From NCBI GenBank assembly GCA_032718475.1, contig JAUCBJ010004407.1, forward strand, positions 1 through 39,624: DNA of 39,624 bases, read 5' to 3'. Made by a program: the position numbers and the translations under genes. Under the pieces are notes generated by a model. That model was given only the letters and a program-made list of their open reading frames with translations, made no database searches and was not told where the DNA came from. The DNA is from Nemertoderma westbladi. Its lineage: Eukaryota; Xenacoelomorpha; Nemertodermatida; Nemertodermatidae. This document shows, in pieces, positions 20,901-30,280 of the stretch (positions within the stretch are counted from its first letter, which is position 1; each line of letters starts with the position of its first letter).

Positions 20901-23384
20901 TTACCAATAACATCATCATATTATATTATAACTATATGGATTGCAGCAATTGTATTTTGAACATTAGGGTTAACTTTTCCCAACGAAAATAGTGGTTCAA
21001 TGAATAAATTAAAATTAGAAATACATACACAGAAACATTAAAAATGATTTTAGACATGTTCAAAATCATTAATACAAGGAATTCCAAATAATGAAGTGCT
21101 ACGGCTACCATTCATAGTACTGGTATTGTAATACGATATAGATATAAGGTTATTATTGAGATTAGATGCAGGATAACTAGCGGTTCATTGTGGTGGTCCA
21201 GTTGAATTTTAGGGCATTTTTTTTACAATTTCGTTACCGGTACTACCCGGTGTCTGTGAGAAAAGACGGTTTCCTTGGGAAAATGTCTGGAAAACACAGA
21301 ATAAAAAATCAGGGAAAATATTTTTAAAGTAGGCCTACTTTTTTATCTTCATTTTGTTATTTTTTATTGGGAGCTGCCGCTCCCATACCCCAGACCCCCG
21401 TTTAGTACAATGAAACGGCTTTAACAATAATATAATATAAAGCAAAATTACAATTAATATTATACTCTGAGAGTTTTACAAGAACCTACAGTAACTATAA
21501 TGCCAAATAGATAACACAGATACAAATAAGAGAAAGCACAACACATTACATAGTTTACAGATTCAGTTTACAGCGTCAAACGAGTGGAGTGATCGGCAAT
21601 CCAGCTCCATCCTCCGTACCCAGACCACTGTGCCACTTTAGCCTCGACTCCCTGATGCAATGAGAAGCCCCTCGAACTATGGCGAACTGCACACGGCGGC
21701 GAACCCACTCCATGACGGTGCTATAAGGTCTGTCCCAGTTGTGGTGTAACCTATCAGCGAAGATACTCGGGAGCTTGTTGGCATGCGGTGCCAGAACTCC
21801 ATTATACGGAGAGACAAGAGACTACGAAGGGTGCAAAAGTCCGCTCTCCTCTGTCTCGCTGGTTCCACATATAGTGCGGTTTTAGCGTCCTCCACAGATT
21901 CTAGGACCCTCATCGGGGGGCGTCCCGCATATGGCTCGGTGTCAAGGTTTACGACCCTGATATCTAACAATGCCTGAGTCTGCCGGTTGAATGCCCCCCG
22001 AACTCATACATCACACCAAGTCCTGCCTCTCCACTTAATCCAGGCTATGGTATCTGACTATGGGTTCCGACTGTCACGTTTCGTGGTCCAAATGCTAGAG
22101 AGGCCAGATCCCCAACAACATCACGGAGTTCAATATATGTCTTTGGATTATGAGGCCTTTTTTAAATTCCAATTCTTCCAAAGTCAATTGTTATTAATCA
22201 AATTTCACTAACATTCAAATAATTTGAATTTTAATTGTATCAATTAGGCTAGGCATTAATTCAATTAAATTGTCAATTAGCAACAATCGGACAATTAGGC
22301 AAACCATAAATATTTCATTAACGATATAGACAGTACAAACAAAACAAATAAACAATAAACAAAACAAGTATACAACAGGCACTAAACAATTAAAGATTAC
22401 AAAACTCTATAAAGAATAACAAAATTAAAGAGTACAAAATACAATAAACAATTGAATTGAAGTAAACAAACAGCAATAAAACTACCAGTATAAATTAAAG
22501 TAACAAAACCTTATACACTATTTATTAAAGTAAGCAAAACTCATTAAGCAATTAAACGTAAATAAAGAAAACTCAATAAACGCAACTCTGCAGTAGGCCT
22601 ACTGACCACAAAATGACTGAATGAGTCATTTATTGGCGGTGGATCATGTGACTGATTTTTAATTGCAATGCGTGTCAAGCACCACTAAAGTTCTTATTAA
22701 ATTTTTGTCAAGTTATAAAGTCAACGAAAGTATGTTCTAGGTATACAAAATTTGTTAAAAATTTGCTAAGTGCATTGCATGATTATAAAGTCATCGAAAT
22801 TATATTCTAGGTATACAAAATTTGTTAAGAATTTGGTAAGTGCATTGCATGATAAGTGCCCACCCAAATATTTCTTAAAATCTATACTGTACTTGGCAAG
22901 TATTTTTTAATTCCTTAACAAATAATGCAAAATGTGGTAATTGTAAAAATTTAGTAAAATTATCATGCCAGTACCTTGCCATTAGGTAGTACTTTACTAA
23001 TATGATATGATTCTCAACCCGGGTAATGTTTTGGTTAGAATAAGGTGCCAAGGTAACCTGCTCTTTTCCTTCAATTGATAATTTAAAATTGAGGCGAGAT
23101 ATTATTTCGTCGAGATGGGATTTTCGTCAAGTCGCCAACCCCCTGTCTCCTAACGGGAAGCGACCTAGCAATTACTCCAATGCTGTCTGAAGGTAAGATT
23201 CCTGTAAAAATATTGTGACATAAAATATATATATATACAAAATATATATATAAGTTCAATAAATTTACAACCAACTCACCCCATCCTCTTTCTTTAACTT
23301 AGTTATGTCACCGAACCACAGCTGAATTTCATGGCTTCCAAATTCGGTTTCAACACTGATGGAGTCGTTGAGTATTAGTGACAT
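13015..23384 (-). CDS. Six-exon macro-like / triple-TIR protein with C-terminal CaaX-type box
   Basis: Exons on the minus strand are 23384-23280, 19699-19566, 19066-18964, 18222-18052, 17337-17137 and 14985-13015. All introns are GT..AG and phases match (0,2,0,0,0), giving 2,685 coding bases and 894 aa. The start ATG has in-frame TAA and TAG just upstream. The order is: macro-like domain (about 1-200), TIR1 (about 217-340), TIR2 (about 366-485), TIR3 (about 554-675), a hydrophilic tail, and a terminal CCRIL. TIR domains either scaffold immune signalling or cleave NAD+. Each TIR keeps a Glu in the position of the SARM1-type catalytic Glu (E291, E439, E624). Macro domains bind ADP-ribose-type products, so an NAD-linked immune or cell-death role is a reasonable inference. 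The last four residues (C-R-I-L) after another Cys suggest geranylgeranylation and membrane anchoring. The intact frame across six exons argues for a live gene. The exon model is by eye. Confidence 0.85.
15210..15470 (+). pseudogene. Decayed LINE 3'-end fragment (copy E) in intron 5, opposite orientation
   Basis: Plus-strand translation gives a FAGHCLCC..DLPVHNLV..LWQPH string matching the LINE C-terminus in copies B and C (FAGHCFRR..QPVHNLVLWQPH). Stops and frame slips follow, and the frame decays by about 15470. It faces the opposite way from copy B next to it and is more diverged, so it is probably an older insertion. Confidence 0.6.
15585..16656 (-). mobile_element. LINE copy B: 5'-truncated RT and 3' end in intron 5 of the TIR gene
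   Basis: On the minus strand the copy starts inside the RT (about 16656) with IRSVYDGS and the GVLQGDTLAPFLF motif, then FADD, the thumb region and the C-terminus. It ends in a (TAG)n(TGA)n-type tail at about 15576-15592. It is very similar to copy A at 5.7-6.5 kb. A frameshift occurs near 16000-16015, where the CWAL segment passes into another frame. It lies in the same transcriptional orientation as the host gene, within its 2.15-kb intron 5. Confidence 0.85.
16657..16860 (-). mobile_element. 3'-UTR-like fragment of another retroelement ending in (TGA)n
   Basis: On the minus strand this moderately GC-rich segment ends in GATGATGATGATGA at about 16657-16672, directly against the 5' break of LINE copy B. 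A trinucleotide tail after a GC-richer segment is the usual look of a LINE or SINE 3' end. I cannot assign a family. Confidence 0.4.
17137..23384 (-). CDS. Exons 1-5 of the TIR gene: macro-like N-terminal domain
   Basis: Exon 1 ends in LWFGDITKLKKEDG and exon 2 opens with VDIIIVSAF, which together mimic the macro-domain opening GDIT-x-L-x-VD-x-IV. Exon 2 continues DYTPVSGTLIGALKQNLG and ends in EEDLR. Exon 3 supplies YYSCWYSKEIP and RRLMCFE. Exon 4 supplies VGDVFRCMMPLM and then TPLLATGNQGYS, which resembles the second ligand loop of macro domains (P-x-I-S-T-G-x-Y-G-Y). Exon 5 supplies LRIVVY and then starts TIR1 (YDFYLSYAENDY). Exon 3 (103 nt) was found because exon 2 leaves phase 2 and exon 4 starts in phase 0, so an exon was needed between them. 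Intron 1 is about 3.6 kb; the others are 0.5-2.2 kb. Confidence 0.8.
17409..17504. mobile_element. About 96-bp foldback element in intron 4 of the TIR gene
   Basis: Two arms sharing an ATCTGCACTGT block within AT-rich flanks face each other around a CCAGACCACTGG centre. The arms are imperfect (an extra TATTATT in one) but long enough for a strong hairpin. It is probably a small MITE. It is spliced out with the intron. Confidence 0.5.
17780..17835 (+). repeat. Representative copy of a dispersed ~50-bp module
   Basis: The module has two fixed blocks: GAAAGGAGCAGGTTACAG and, after 12-17 variable bases, CTAACCAAAACAATAAAC. I see about ten full or partial copies: (+) about 8850-8889, 10588-10634, 10940-10979, 17780-17835, 39030-39068 and 39090-39138; (-) about 23026-23074, 23675-23702, 26406-26460 and 26470-26528. 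It occurs in introns and intergenic DNA and within larger repeats. Confidence 0.75.
18323..18343. repeat. Long C run, one of 13 G/C homopolymers
   Basis: Runs of 14-22 G or C without interruption lie at 9987-10008, 11117-11135, 12410-12429, 17918-17936, 18323-18343, 19222-19243, 20455-20473, 20566-20581, 24399-24419 and 28107-28125. Shorter ones sit within the satellite at 31155-31168, 32283-32300 and 33064-33077. Four of them are in introns 1-3 of the TIR gene, and one more is in intron 4 just before exon 4's donor side. Assembly lengths of such runs are unreliable. Confidence 0.85.
18560..18632. repeat. 28-bp tandem repeat, about 2.5 copies
   Basis: TAATGGAAATGTAATG plus TAATGTAAACTG repeats two and a half times in intron 3 of the TIR gene. 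It is non-coding. Confidence 0.75.
21360..22190. other. GC-richer island in intron 1 of the TIR gene
   Basis: A hairpin (GGGAGCTGCCGCTCCC at about 21369-21384) and a GC-rich stretch at about 21580-22100 stand out from AT-rich surroundings. Short open stretches on both strands (for example 21677-21970 minus) have no domain I recognise and look like a decayed transposable element. No gene is called. Confidence 0.35.
22713..22855. repeat. About 72-bp direct duplication
   Basis: Two adjacent near-identical blocks each run from TTATAAAGTCA.CGAAA through CTAGGTATACAAAATTTGTT to GTGCATTGCATGAT. They lie in intron 1 of the TIR gene. Confidence 0.8.
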
Positions 23385-23900
23385 TATCTTTTGTATTAAC
23401 TCGAACTATTATTCATGAAACTCGAACTTTATATAATTAATAAAACTCTAACAATTTTAAATAAAACTAGAAATATTATATATGAAACTAGAACTATAAT
23501 TAATAAAACTCATAACTACATAAACGTTGTAACCACATAAATACCATAGTTATTCAATATTATTTGTGGTGCCGGTAGCAGAAATGTAAGTTTTAGCACA
23601 TTGTGACCGCAAGTCATCCCAGCTTTCGCAAATTGGTCGCCTATTAAATTATCTTTTACTGTATATAAAAACCCCGACACTGTAACCTGCTCCTTTCCTT
23701 TAATATTTTAAATTAAATTAAGTTTGTAAACCCACTAAACAATTTTGTTGTTTGCTATAATTTTGCGGCATTAACCCAGTATGTGGGCCCCTGTAAAGTA
23801 TCTATGTTCTGCTGTTATATTTCACTTACGGTAGCAGTTTACCCCCATGTAAAGAATTCCAGGATTTTATTTTATTAAAAACGTACTGATACTATAAACA
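23385..23900 (-). promoter_or_regulatory. Upstream region of the TIR gene
   Basis: The DNA upstream of the start codon is very AT-rich, with a loose tandem pattern of GAAACT.GAACT..TAATAAAACT phrases at about 23405-23515. Several TATATA-like strings are present, so no promoter can be singled out. A half-copy of the dispersed GAAAGGAGCAGGTTAC module (-) lies at about 23675-23702. If an untranslated first exon exists further upstream, I cannot see it. Confidence 0.25.
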
Positions 23901-24078
23901 ATTTAGAATTGAGATAGAATGGAGAGCTATAAAACACTTAATTAGGAAAAACTTAACAAAATACACCATAATGCTTATTCATACAGTATATAAAATCCAA
24001 ATGAAAATATTCGACCAAAAAGTTAAAACCAAACCAAAAAGTTAAAACGAACTAGCTAGCTGAGCTTCACATGGGCGC
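23781..24078. mobile_element. Second copy of the GTGAAGAATACC-type MITE
   Basis: It starts with GTGGGCCCCTGTAAAGTA and ends with GCTTCACATGGGCGC, with the internal GCTATAAAACACTTAAT block of the 10.8-kb copy. It is more diverged. A third, right-half copy lies at about 26031-26145. Confidence 0.5.
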
Positions 24079-24981
24079 AATATGTAACTAATAAATCATG
24101 TTATTAAAATAAATCGTATTTAATTTTAATATAGGCCTTCCGGGGTACAACTGTACGCACGTACAGTAGGGTGTGAAAGTTGGAAATAATGTACTTTGCC
24201 TTCCAGTTTCCTGTATATCAGTAGGCCTAAGGTTGCCAAGAAACCAGTTTGAAGACATCTGATTGGCTTTGACAAGAAATTACTCCCTATCAATTTATTT
24301 GTATGTAATGTAAGTAAGGGAGGGTGATTTAAAACAAATCGTTCCTGCCCAAGTGTGTCACATGGCACCAGCAGACCTTGCAATGAAGTGCGTGGTTTGG
24401 GGGGGGGGGGGGGGGGGGGTTGTGATAATGGCGCAATATGTGGAAAAATTAATTCACTTCAAACTGACTAACTGATAGTTTATCCACAATAAAATTAATG
24501 ACAACGAATAAATGATGTCTGTGTACTTTTTTTCACTAGGGAAAAAGTAATCAACAGGATTGCATTGGTTTTACTTCTTTTCCCGGCGAAAAAAAAAGGA
24601 AAATAAAATATTTATGGTGGAATTTCTTAAATTGTATTATATCGAAGTAGAAAAGATTTGCACGTAATTTGAACAAAATTCATTGATACGCTAAGAAGTT
24701 ATTGCAACTTTAGTGTCTGTAAGGCTACCTCCAAAACGGATTCAATATCCAATATTGGTTCATGTAGTTAAGCGGTTCCCTAGTTACGTAATAAATATTC
24801 GAGAACATTAACTTATTTAACATTGAGTAAAGCAGCATCAGGAGTTGAAGAGTACAATAATTGGAATCGCAGTAACTATAGAAGCAATAGTGAAATACTA
24901 CAGTTCAATTTATTTTGTAACACTATATTGCTTATCTTTTATTAAATAATTAAGCAATAAAAAGTACCAATTGATGAATAA

Positions 24982-25267
24982 AATTACGTATTACATGGGA
25001 AAAAAGTATAACATTATTTTTCAATATTCTCTCGACTCTTTATTAACCTCGCTGACGCTCGGTAAATAAAATGCCTAACAAAATGTTCTACTTTTTTTTC
25101 CCATGAAATGAATAATTTTTTCTTAATTTTGTTATTGTTTTGTAATATAACTTTCAACATTCAACTTTATTAACAACAGCTATGTTAACCTTGCTGACGC
25201 TGGCTAAATAAAACGCCTCGAGAATAGTGAAAAAAAGTTATACTTTTTTCCATGTAATACATAATTA
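24982..25267. mobile_element. MITE-like element with ~35-bp terminal inverted repeats
   Basis: The left end reads ACGTATTACATGGGAAAAAA and the right end TTTTTTCCATGTAATACAT, near-perfect inverted repeats about 285 bp apart. Internally two direct copies of an AACC(T)CGCTGACGCT..TAAATAAAA.GCCT block lie side by side, suggesting a duplicated or nested structure. It has no coding capacity. Confidence 0.6.
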
Positions 25268-26261
25268 TTTCTTATTTATTTTATTCTTTTGTAAATACAG
25301 TATACTGTAGTTTTGAACATTTACAATTCACCCTTTTCAACTTTGGGTGTTCTTGTTGTTGTTTCATTCAATTCAAATTACATTTAATACGAGTTGAAGA
25401 AATAAGTTATTATAATAATACGTTTTTGAATGTCCCGATTGTACCTGCAGCTTACCAATTATTGTTTTTTATAAACTCATTCTATAACACTACATATTTA
25501 GCGTAATTTTAAAGCGATTATATCATGACATACATGTAGATACACTATTATAATACAATAGGCCTACAAGTTTATCTACATGCACTGTATATATTATATC
25601 ACTTTATTAATTAAATTTCCATTTCTACTCCACTTTGTACTGTACTTCATTAGGCTTACTTATATATCACATTCTCTGGCAAGGCCCTTGAGTAACACCC
25701 CCAACACTACATAACGAAATCCAATGCAATCTCAAACTGCAAACCGTTTGTTTGTAAGTTTGTTTGTTTGTATAACTTGCTGATTAATATAATATTTTCG
25801 TACAAAGATCACAAAAATAATTCATTATATAATCAATTAATACCTAGTAGGCGCTATCATTTGAGAGCCCTCAAGCGGCCACCTATGATATTTTGTTGAG
25901 TTTAAATATTAATATGAACAACATAACACACAAAAACTACAAAATTATGTTATATTAATTAAAATATTTAAAGAAATAACAACAAAACTATATAGAATGA
26001 ACCTTAATAATTCAGTCAGTAATTTGTTAGCTATGAAACACTTAATAAAGATAAATTAAAAAAATCAAAAATCTTCAAATATGAAATTCCAATAAAATGT
26101 CGACCGAAAAGTGAATTCCCAGTATTCTTCACATGGGTGCATAGAAGACCTATCGACACTATGGATGTGAGTGATGATATTAAAACCAACATAAGATGAT
26201 ATTGGATGAGTAACAACCCTGGGTGTAATATTGGCTACAGAGTGAGATAGGTACGCAGCAA

Positions 26262-26655
26262 ACCTCGCCTGTGAGAAAGCTTCGCACGCGTCCAATCTTC
26301 GCCCGGATCAATCTTCGCCCTCGAAATGAACCACTATCGCCTGGCGGAAACCCCTACCCCCAGGCAAACTTCACCAGCGAGCAACCTACGCCCACCATAA
26401 ACAATATTGTTTTGGTTAGAAAAAGCTGTCTCTGTAACGTGCTCCTTTCCTCGAATGATAACAACATCGTTAATTGTTTTTGTTAGAAAAAAACCACCTC
26501 TGTAACATCCTCCTTTCCCTCAATTGGTAACAAAAATGGTTACTAGCACAAATTTTATTGGGCTAAGGTTGCTAAGGTGGCGAAGATTGCCTTGCGGGCG
26601 AAGGTTGGACGCGGCCGAAGGTTGTACGCAGGCGAAAGTTGCACCCAACCAGTTA
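26262..26655. mobile_element. GC-rich palindromic element with GGCGAAGRTTG units
   Basis: The right arm (about 26540-26655) has several loose copies of GGCGAAGGTTG followed by (N)ACGC. The left arm (about 26262-26398) has the same units on the other strand (CAATCTTCGCC). The arms flank about 130 bp that carries two tandem copies of the CTAACCAAAACAATAAAC module. Arrays of short repeats facing each other at the two ends resemble the design of the MULE at 36.1 kb. No coding sequence is present. Confidence 0.5.
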
Positions 26656-27365
26656 AGGCCGGTTAAACACTGCGTATTATTATTAAATAAGGTCCCATTA
26701 GGTGCAATGATTAGAAGGTGGCAGTTGTTATATAGTAGAAATGAACAATTATACTATGTTGGCGGAATGGGAGAGCCTTTTCAGCTATCTGGGTTATTAC
26801 CATGGTATAGTGTATAGATGCCTTGATTTAGTATAGATGTGACTTATGTGCTAATTGTAGACTAACCAGATGTTAACGTTTATTGGTGTACTTAATATGT
26901 CGATATTGGATGTAGAGCTCATTCCTAAAGTGTAGGTTCTACAGTACATAAAATATCTCATCTTGAAACCACTCTTGTCTTATTGGTGAATTATTTGATT
27001 TAGTAAGTTATTTATTGGTTAGTACGTTGTCCGCAACCTAGTTGCGACAACATTATTGGTGAGGTACATATTAGTACTAGTTGATATCAGAAACAACATA
27101 CATTGTAAGTCACACAAACATTCTTATTGACGACACTTCCTCTGGGGTCCAACCACATCTCTCGACCGGTCTGTCCGATAGTAGGTTCCCTGGCCGAATT
27201 CAAAATACAAGTGAGACTAGAGGTAGATATTCAACTAGAGATACACCCTGAATCAGATTAGTCTGATTTCGACCTCACCACCTGATGAAATGTACCAAAA
27301 TAAGGACCGCACTGGAAACAAGTCGAAACTTTGTGCTATCATCGAATCAATCGAATCAATGAATC

Positions 27366-27597
27366 CACTATTGATGAATCCAACTGCACATGCAGCATTG
27401 GAAAAAATAGACCAAATCTCTAACCGCATCATCCGTTGCCACTTCTCATGTTCAGGAAGACTGGCTAAGAAGTTTCCTAAGGTGGTTCTGATTGTGTGCT
27501 ACTCTCCAACTAGTTTTGCCCCTGTAGAGGAGGTGGAAAATTTCTACCACAATCTACAAGCAGCAACTGATGGAGTGGATCAGCATGCATTCTTAAC
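27366..27597 (+). pseudogene. LINE copy D: endonuclease fragment
   Basis: The plus strand encodes LLMNPTAHAALEKIDQISNR and continues to VDQHAFLT, nearly identical to the matching part of copy A's endonuclease at 7.5-7.78 kb. Similarity stops abruptly at about 27597, so only an internal piece remains. It starts within a few bases of the position where copy A starts. Confidence 0.85.
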
Positions 27598-30280
27598 GAT
27601 CGATATTGTGGATTCATCAATTCGGTGGTCTAACGGCCGAATAAAATCATATTTTATTTACTACTTTATTATTTTCTACTTTACGCACAAGTATGTAAAT
27701 ATATACTGTTGGTAAAGGATTTAAAATTTTGCGATTAAGTAATCCAGTTTGTTCACACGAATATCATGTAAATGTATGTTACTTTTTTAATTTTATATGG
27801 TATTATACAGCACTTATGACAGGCACTATACTTATTAGTTCAATAATTTTAATTCATTTATTTTAATCCAATATGTATTGTTACTATTAACCTCAACAGT
27901 ATTATTTGTTCTAAATGAGTTTTAGTCTCGTCAATCGAGGCAATAAGATAGGCAGACTCCACGTAGGTCACTCTTCCCTGTCTGGTCATGTAAGTCCAGC
28001 TCCGTCCTCAAGTCTCAGGCCATCCGCCAATGTTACGTTTGTTACTTTTCTAAATTACATTGCGAGTTTTTGACATCATCATAATGTGAAGAGATGGATA
28101 ATAACACCCCCCCCCCCCCCCCCCCTCCCCACACACCCCCATCATCAGCTACACATAATTTTCCTACACTAGTGAATCACCATATTAACTATGTACAACA
28201 TGTAATTACCTCTCCATCCAACACAATGGATGTGAGAAGAAATGGAATTAATCAATAAAACACACCACAGCAGTGAATAGCAATAAAGAATGATTACTGG
28301 TGGCAATTCATTCCCATATTATACTGTAACACTCTCAATCAACTTCTATTACATTATAATTAATTATATGCTACATTATTACTCTTGAGTGGGGGTTTTG
28401 TTAAGGGCGAATTAAGTAATCTTATCATACGGTGTCTACTATTTCAACATTTGCCTAGTCGCCCTCTGGCGGGAGACAGGAGGACTAATGTGTCTGCCCC
28501 ACGCGAGTACAGAATATTTCAGACTTTCGACCAACTACATATGTACCAAGTTTGGTATAATTTCATCAAATATTTAGGGAGCCATCAAATATTTTTCCAA
28601 CCGACCTACAGACAGACCAAAAGACATACCAACTGACAGACAGACAGACCGATCAGCAGAAAACGGTTTGAAACAGTGGTACTCGTATGCTAAGCTCGCT
28701 TACTTCGCACACAGCCTACAGTTTTACAGTGGGAACAAACAATATTACAGTATAAGATTAATTTGGAGATACAATAATTTCAAACAGAAAAGTTCAAATA
28801 TTAAGTATATTTACGTCCGCGTAGCGAGACCTCTAGTATTCAATCAGTTGTTGTTGTTGTTGCTAATTTCCAGTTGGGTTTTAGTTTTATAAGGCTTCAT
28901 ACGGCGCAGTGTCGAAGTTGGTAGAGCGTGTTGGACTTGGAATCTTTTTATCAATACTAGAGACGGGCCTAGCGGCCCGTGAAGCAAGTCGTTGAAGACA
29001 GTACGAGTCAAGTAAAAGCTTTTTGTTCTGTCTGATAACAAATTAGTGTGAGGGTAGTCCTGGTGGTGAACGAAAAATTTTCTAGACAACTTCAAACTAT
29101 AATTGTTATGTTGTAATCATCTAATGAATTATAAAAGCTGTTGTGATTATAGAAGATAGAGAGCAGTTAGCGAAATGATTATTTTGTTCTATCGGTTAGA
29201 GTAGTCGGAGAGGAGTCGAGGTGTCAATTGATTAATAATAATAACAGCAGCTGTTATGAATTCAATACAATCGCGCACAAGAAGTGATAAGACAAATTCG
29301 TTCTTATTTTTGTAATAAATATAACAAGTTGAGAAGTTTCAATGTAAACCGCGATTAACAATTTACACTGTTCAATGTAAGCCACGATATTAATTAAATA
29401 TAGCAATTATATTATTATTATAACAGATTTAAATATATTTCAAACTATAATGTTAGCCTTATGGAGAATCATTATGAGGCTGAGTAAATATTCAGCCTTA
29501 TAAGCATTCAGCCTCCACAATATTTATGTTGGCACAAAGATTTTAAAATAAAACAATAATTAGATGAGAGCTAGAGAGCACAGTACAATCAATAGTAGCC
29601 AATACACTGTTTAACTAACAGTCATTTAGCTTGCACGGCAATTAATTAACATAGCAAGGATGCATTGGGAAGAGTTATTCAGCTGAGACTGTAATAGGCA
29701 GCTAAACCAGTTAATGATTGCTTACTGTCTGGGTTGTAGATTAGAGTGATGATAATACTTAGCACAGAAACTAGTGCTAACTTTGTTAGTTGCCCTTCCT
29801 ATTGAATGCATTACCAGGCCATCTCTATACATTTTCATGAGTGCCAGCTGGTGTTTTTATCATTGCGCCTTTGGCAATTTTCGTGTTTTGGAGCTATTTT
29901 TCGAAATAAAACAAGTTGAGATGTTTCAATTTAAACAGCGATTTCACAAGTACCCATAGAAATCTATTTTCATGGTCCATGCAAAATTTCATCAAAATCG
30001 TTAGTGCCGTTTTTGCTCTAGATCAGTAGTCAGTAGCCAGTAGTACGTAGTCAGTAGTCAGTAGTCAGTAGCCAGTAGCCAGTCTTTTTTTCTTACAGTA
30101 ATCAAGTCTAACGACTTGCTAATAATATTCCAATAGAGGTAGTTAGTGTGATAGAGAGAGAGTGGCAAAAAAGCTATTAAAAATGGATACCATCTGGAAA
30201 TCAGACCTCTCCAGGCACCTGAAGACTAAGTTCTTCCGAGCCACGCCACAGTGGGACAATCACTGAGCTTTGTGGTACAA
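27598..30280. other. Gene-free stretch with retroelement 3' ends
   Basis: No gene is supported. A 19-nt C run lies at 28107-28125. Around 28500-28840 the phrases ACCAAGTTTGGTATAATTTC and GACAGACAGACAGACCGA resemble the 3' ends of RTE-type elements. Around 29960-30080 a similar phrase (CAAAATTTCATCAAAATCGTTAG) leads into a short CAGTAGT tandem tail. A tRNA D-arm-like string (GTTGGTAGAGCG, about 28917-28928) may be a SINE head. At about 30183-30246 the plus strand reads TIWKSDLSRHLKTKFFRAT, a scrap of a LINE RT thumb region. Confidence 0.45.

Larger units (their letters stand above)
24079..27365. other. Gene-free repeat-rich stretch
   Basis: No gene is supported. Contents seen: a 21-nt G run (24399-24419), a TIR-bearing MITE (24982-25267), a partial MITE copy (26031-26145), a GC-rich palindromic element (about 26262-26655) and a run-up to a LINE fragment at 27.37 kb. 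Open stretches here are short and without domains. Confidence 0.5.

Noticed and set aside
21677-21970. Possible gene in the GC-richer island
   Set aside because: Short frames are open on both strands, none has a recognisable domain or splice context, and the island looks like decayed repeat DNA.
23083-23274. Open stretch next to TIR gene exon 1 that could be an extra exon
   Set aside because: Exon 1 (phase 0 end) joins exon 2 (phase 0 start) to make a continuous GDIT..VDIIIVSAF macro-like segment. An insert here would break that motif, and the stretch overlaps a dispersed repeat.
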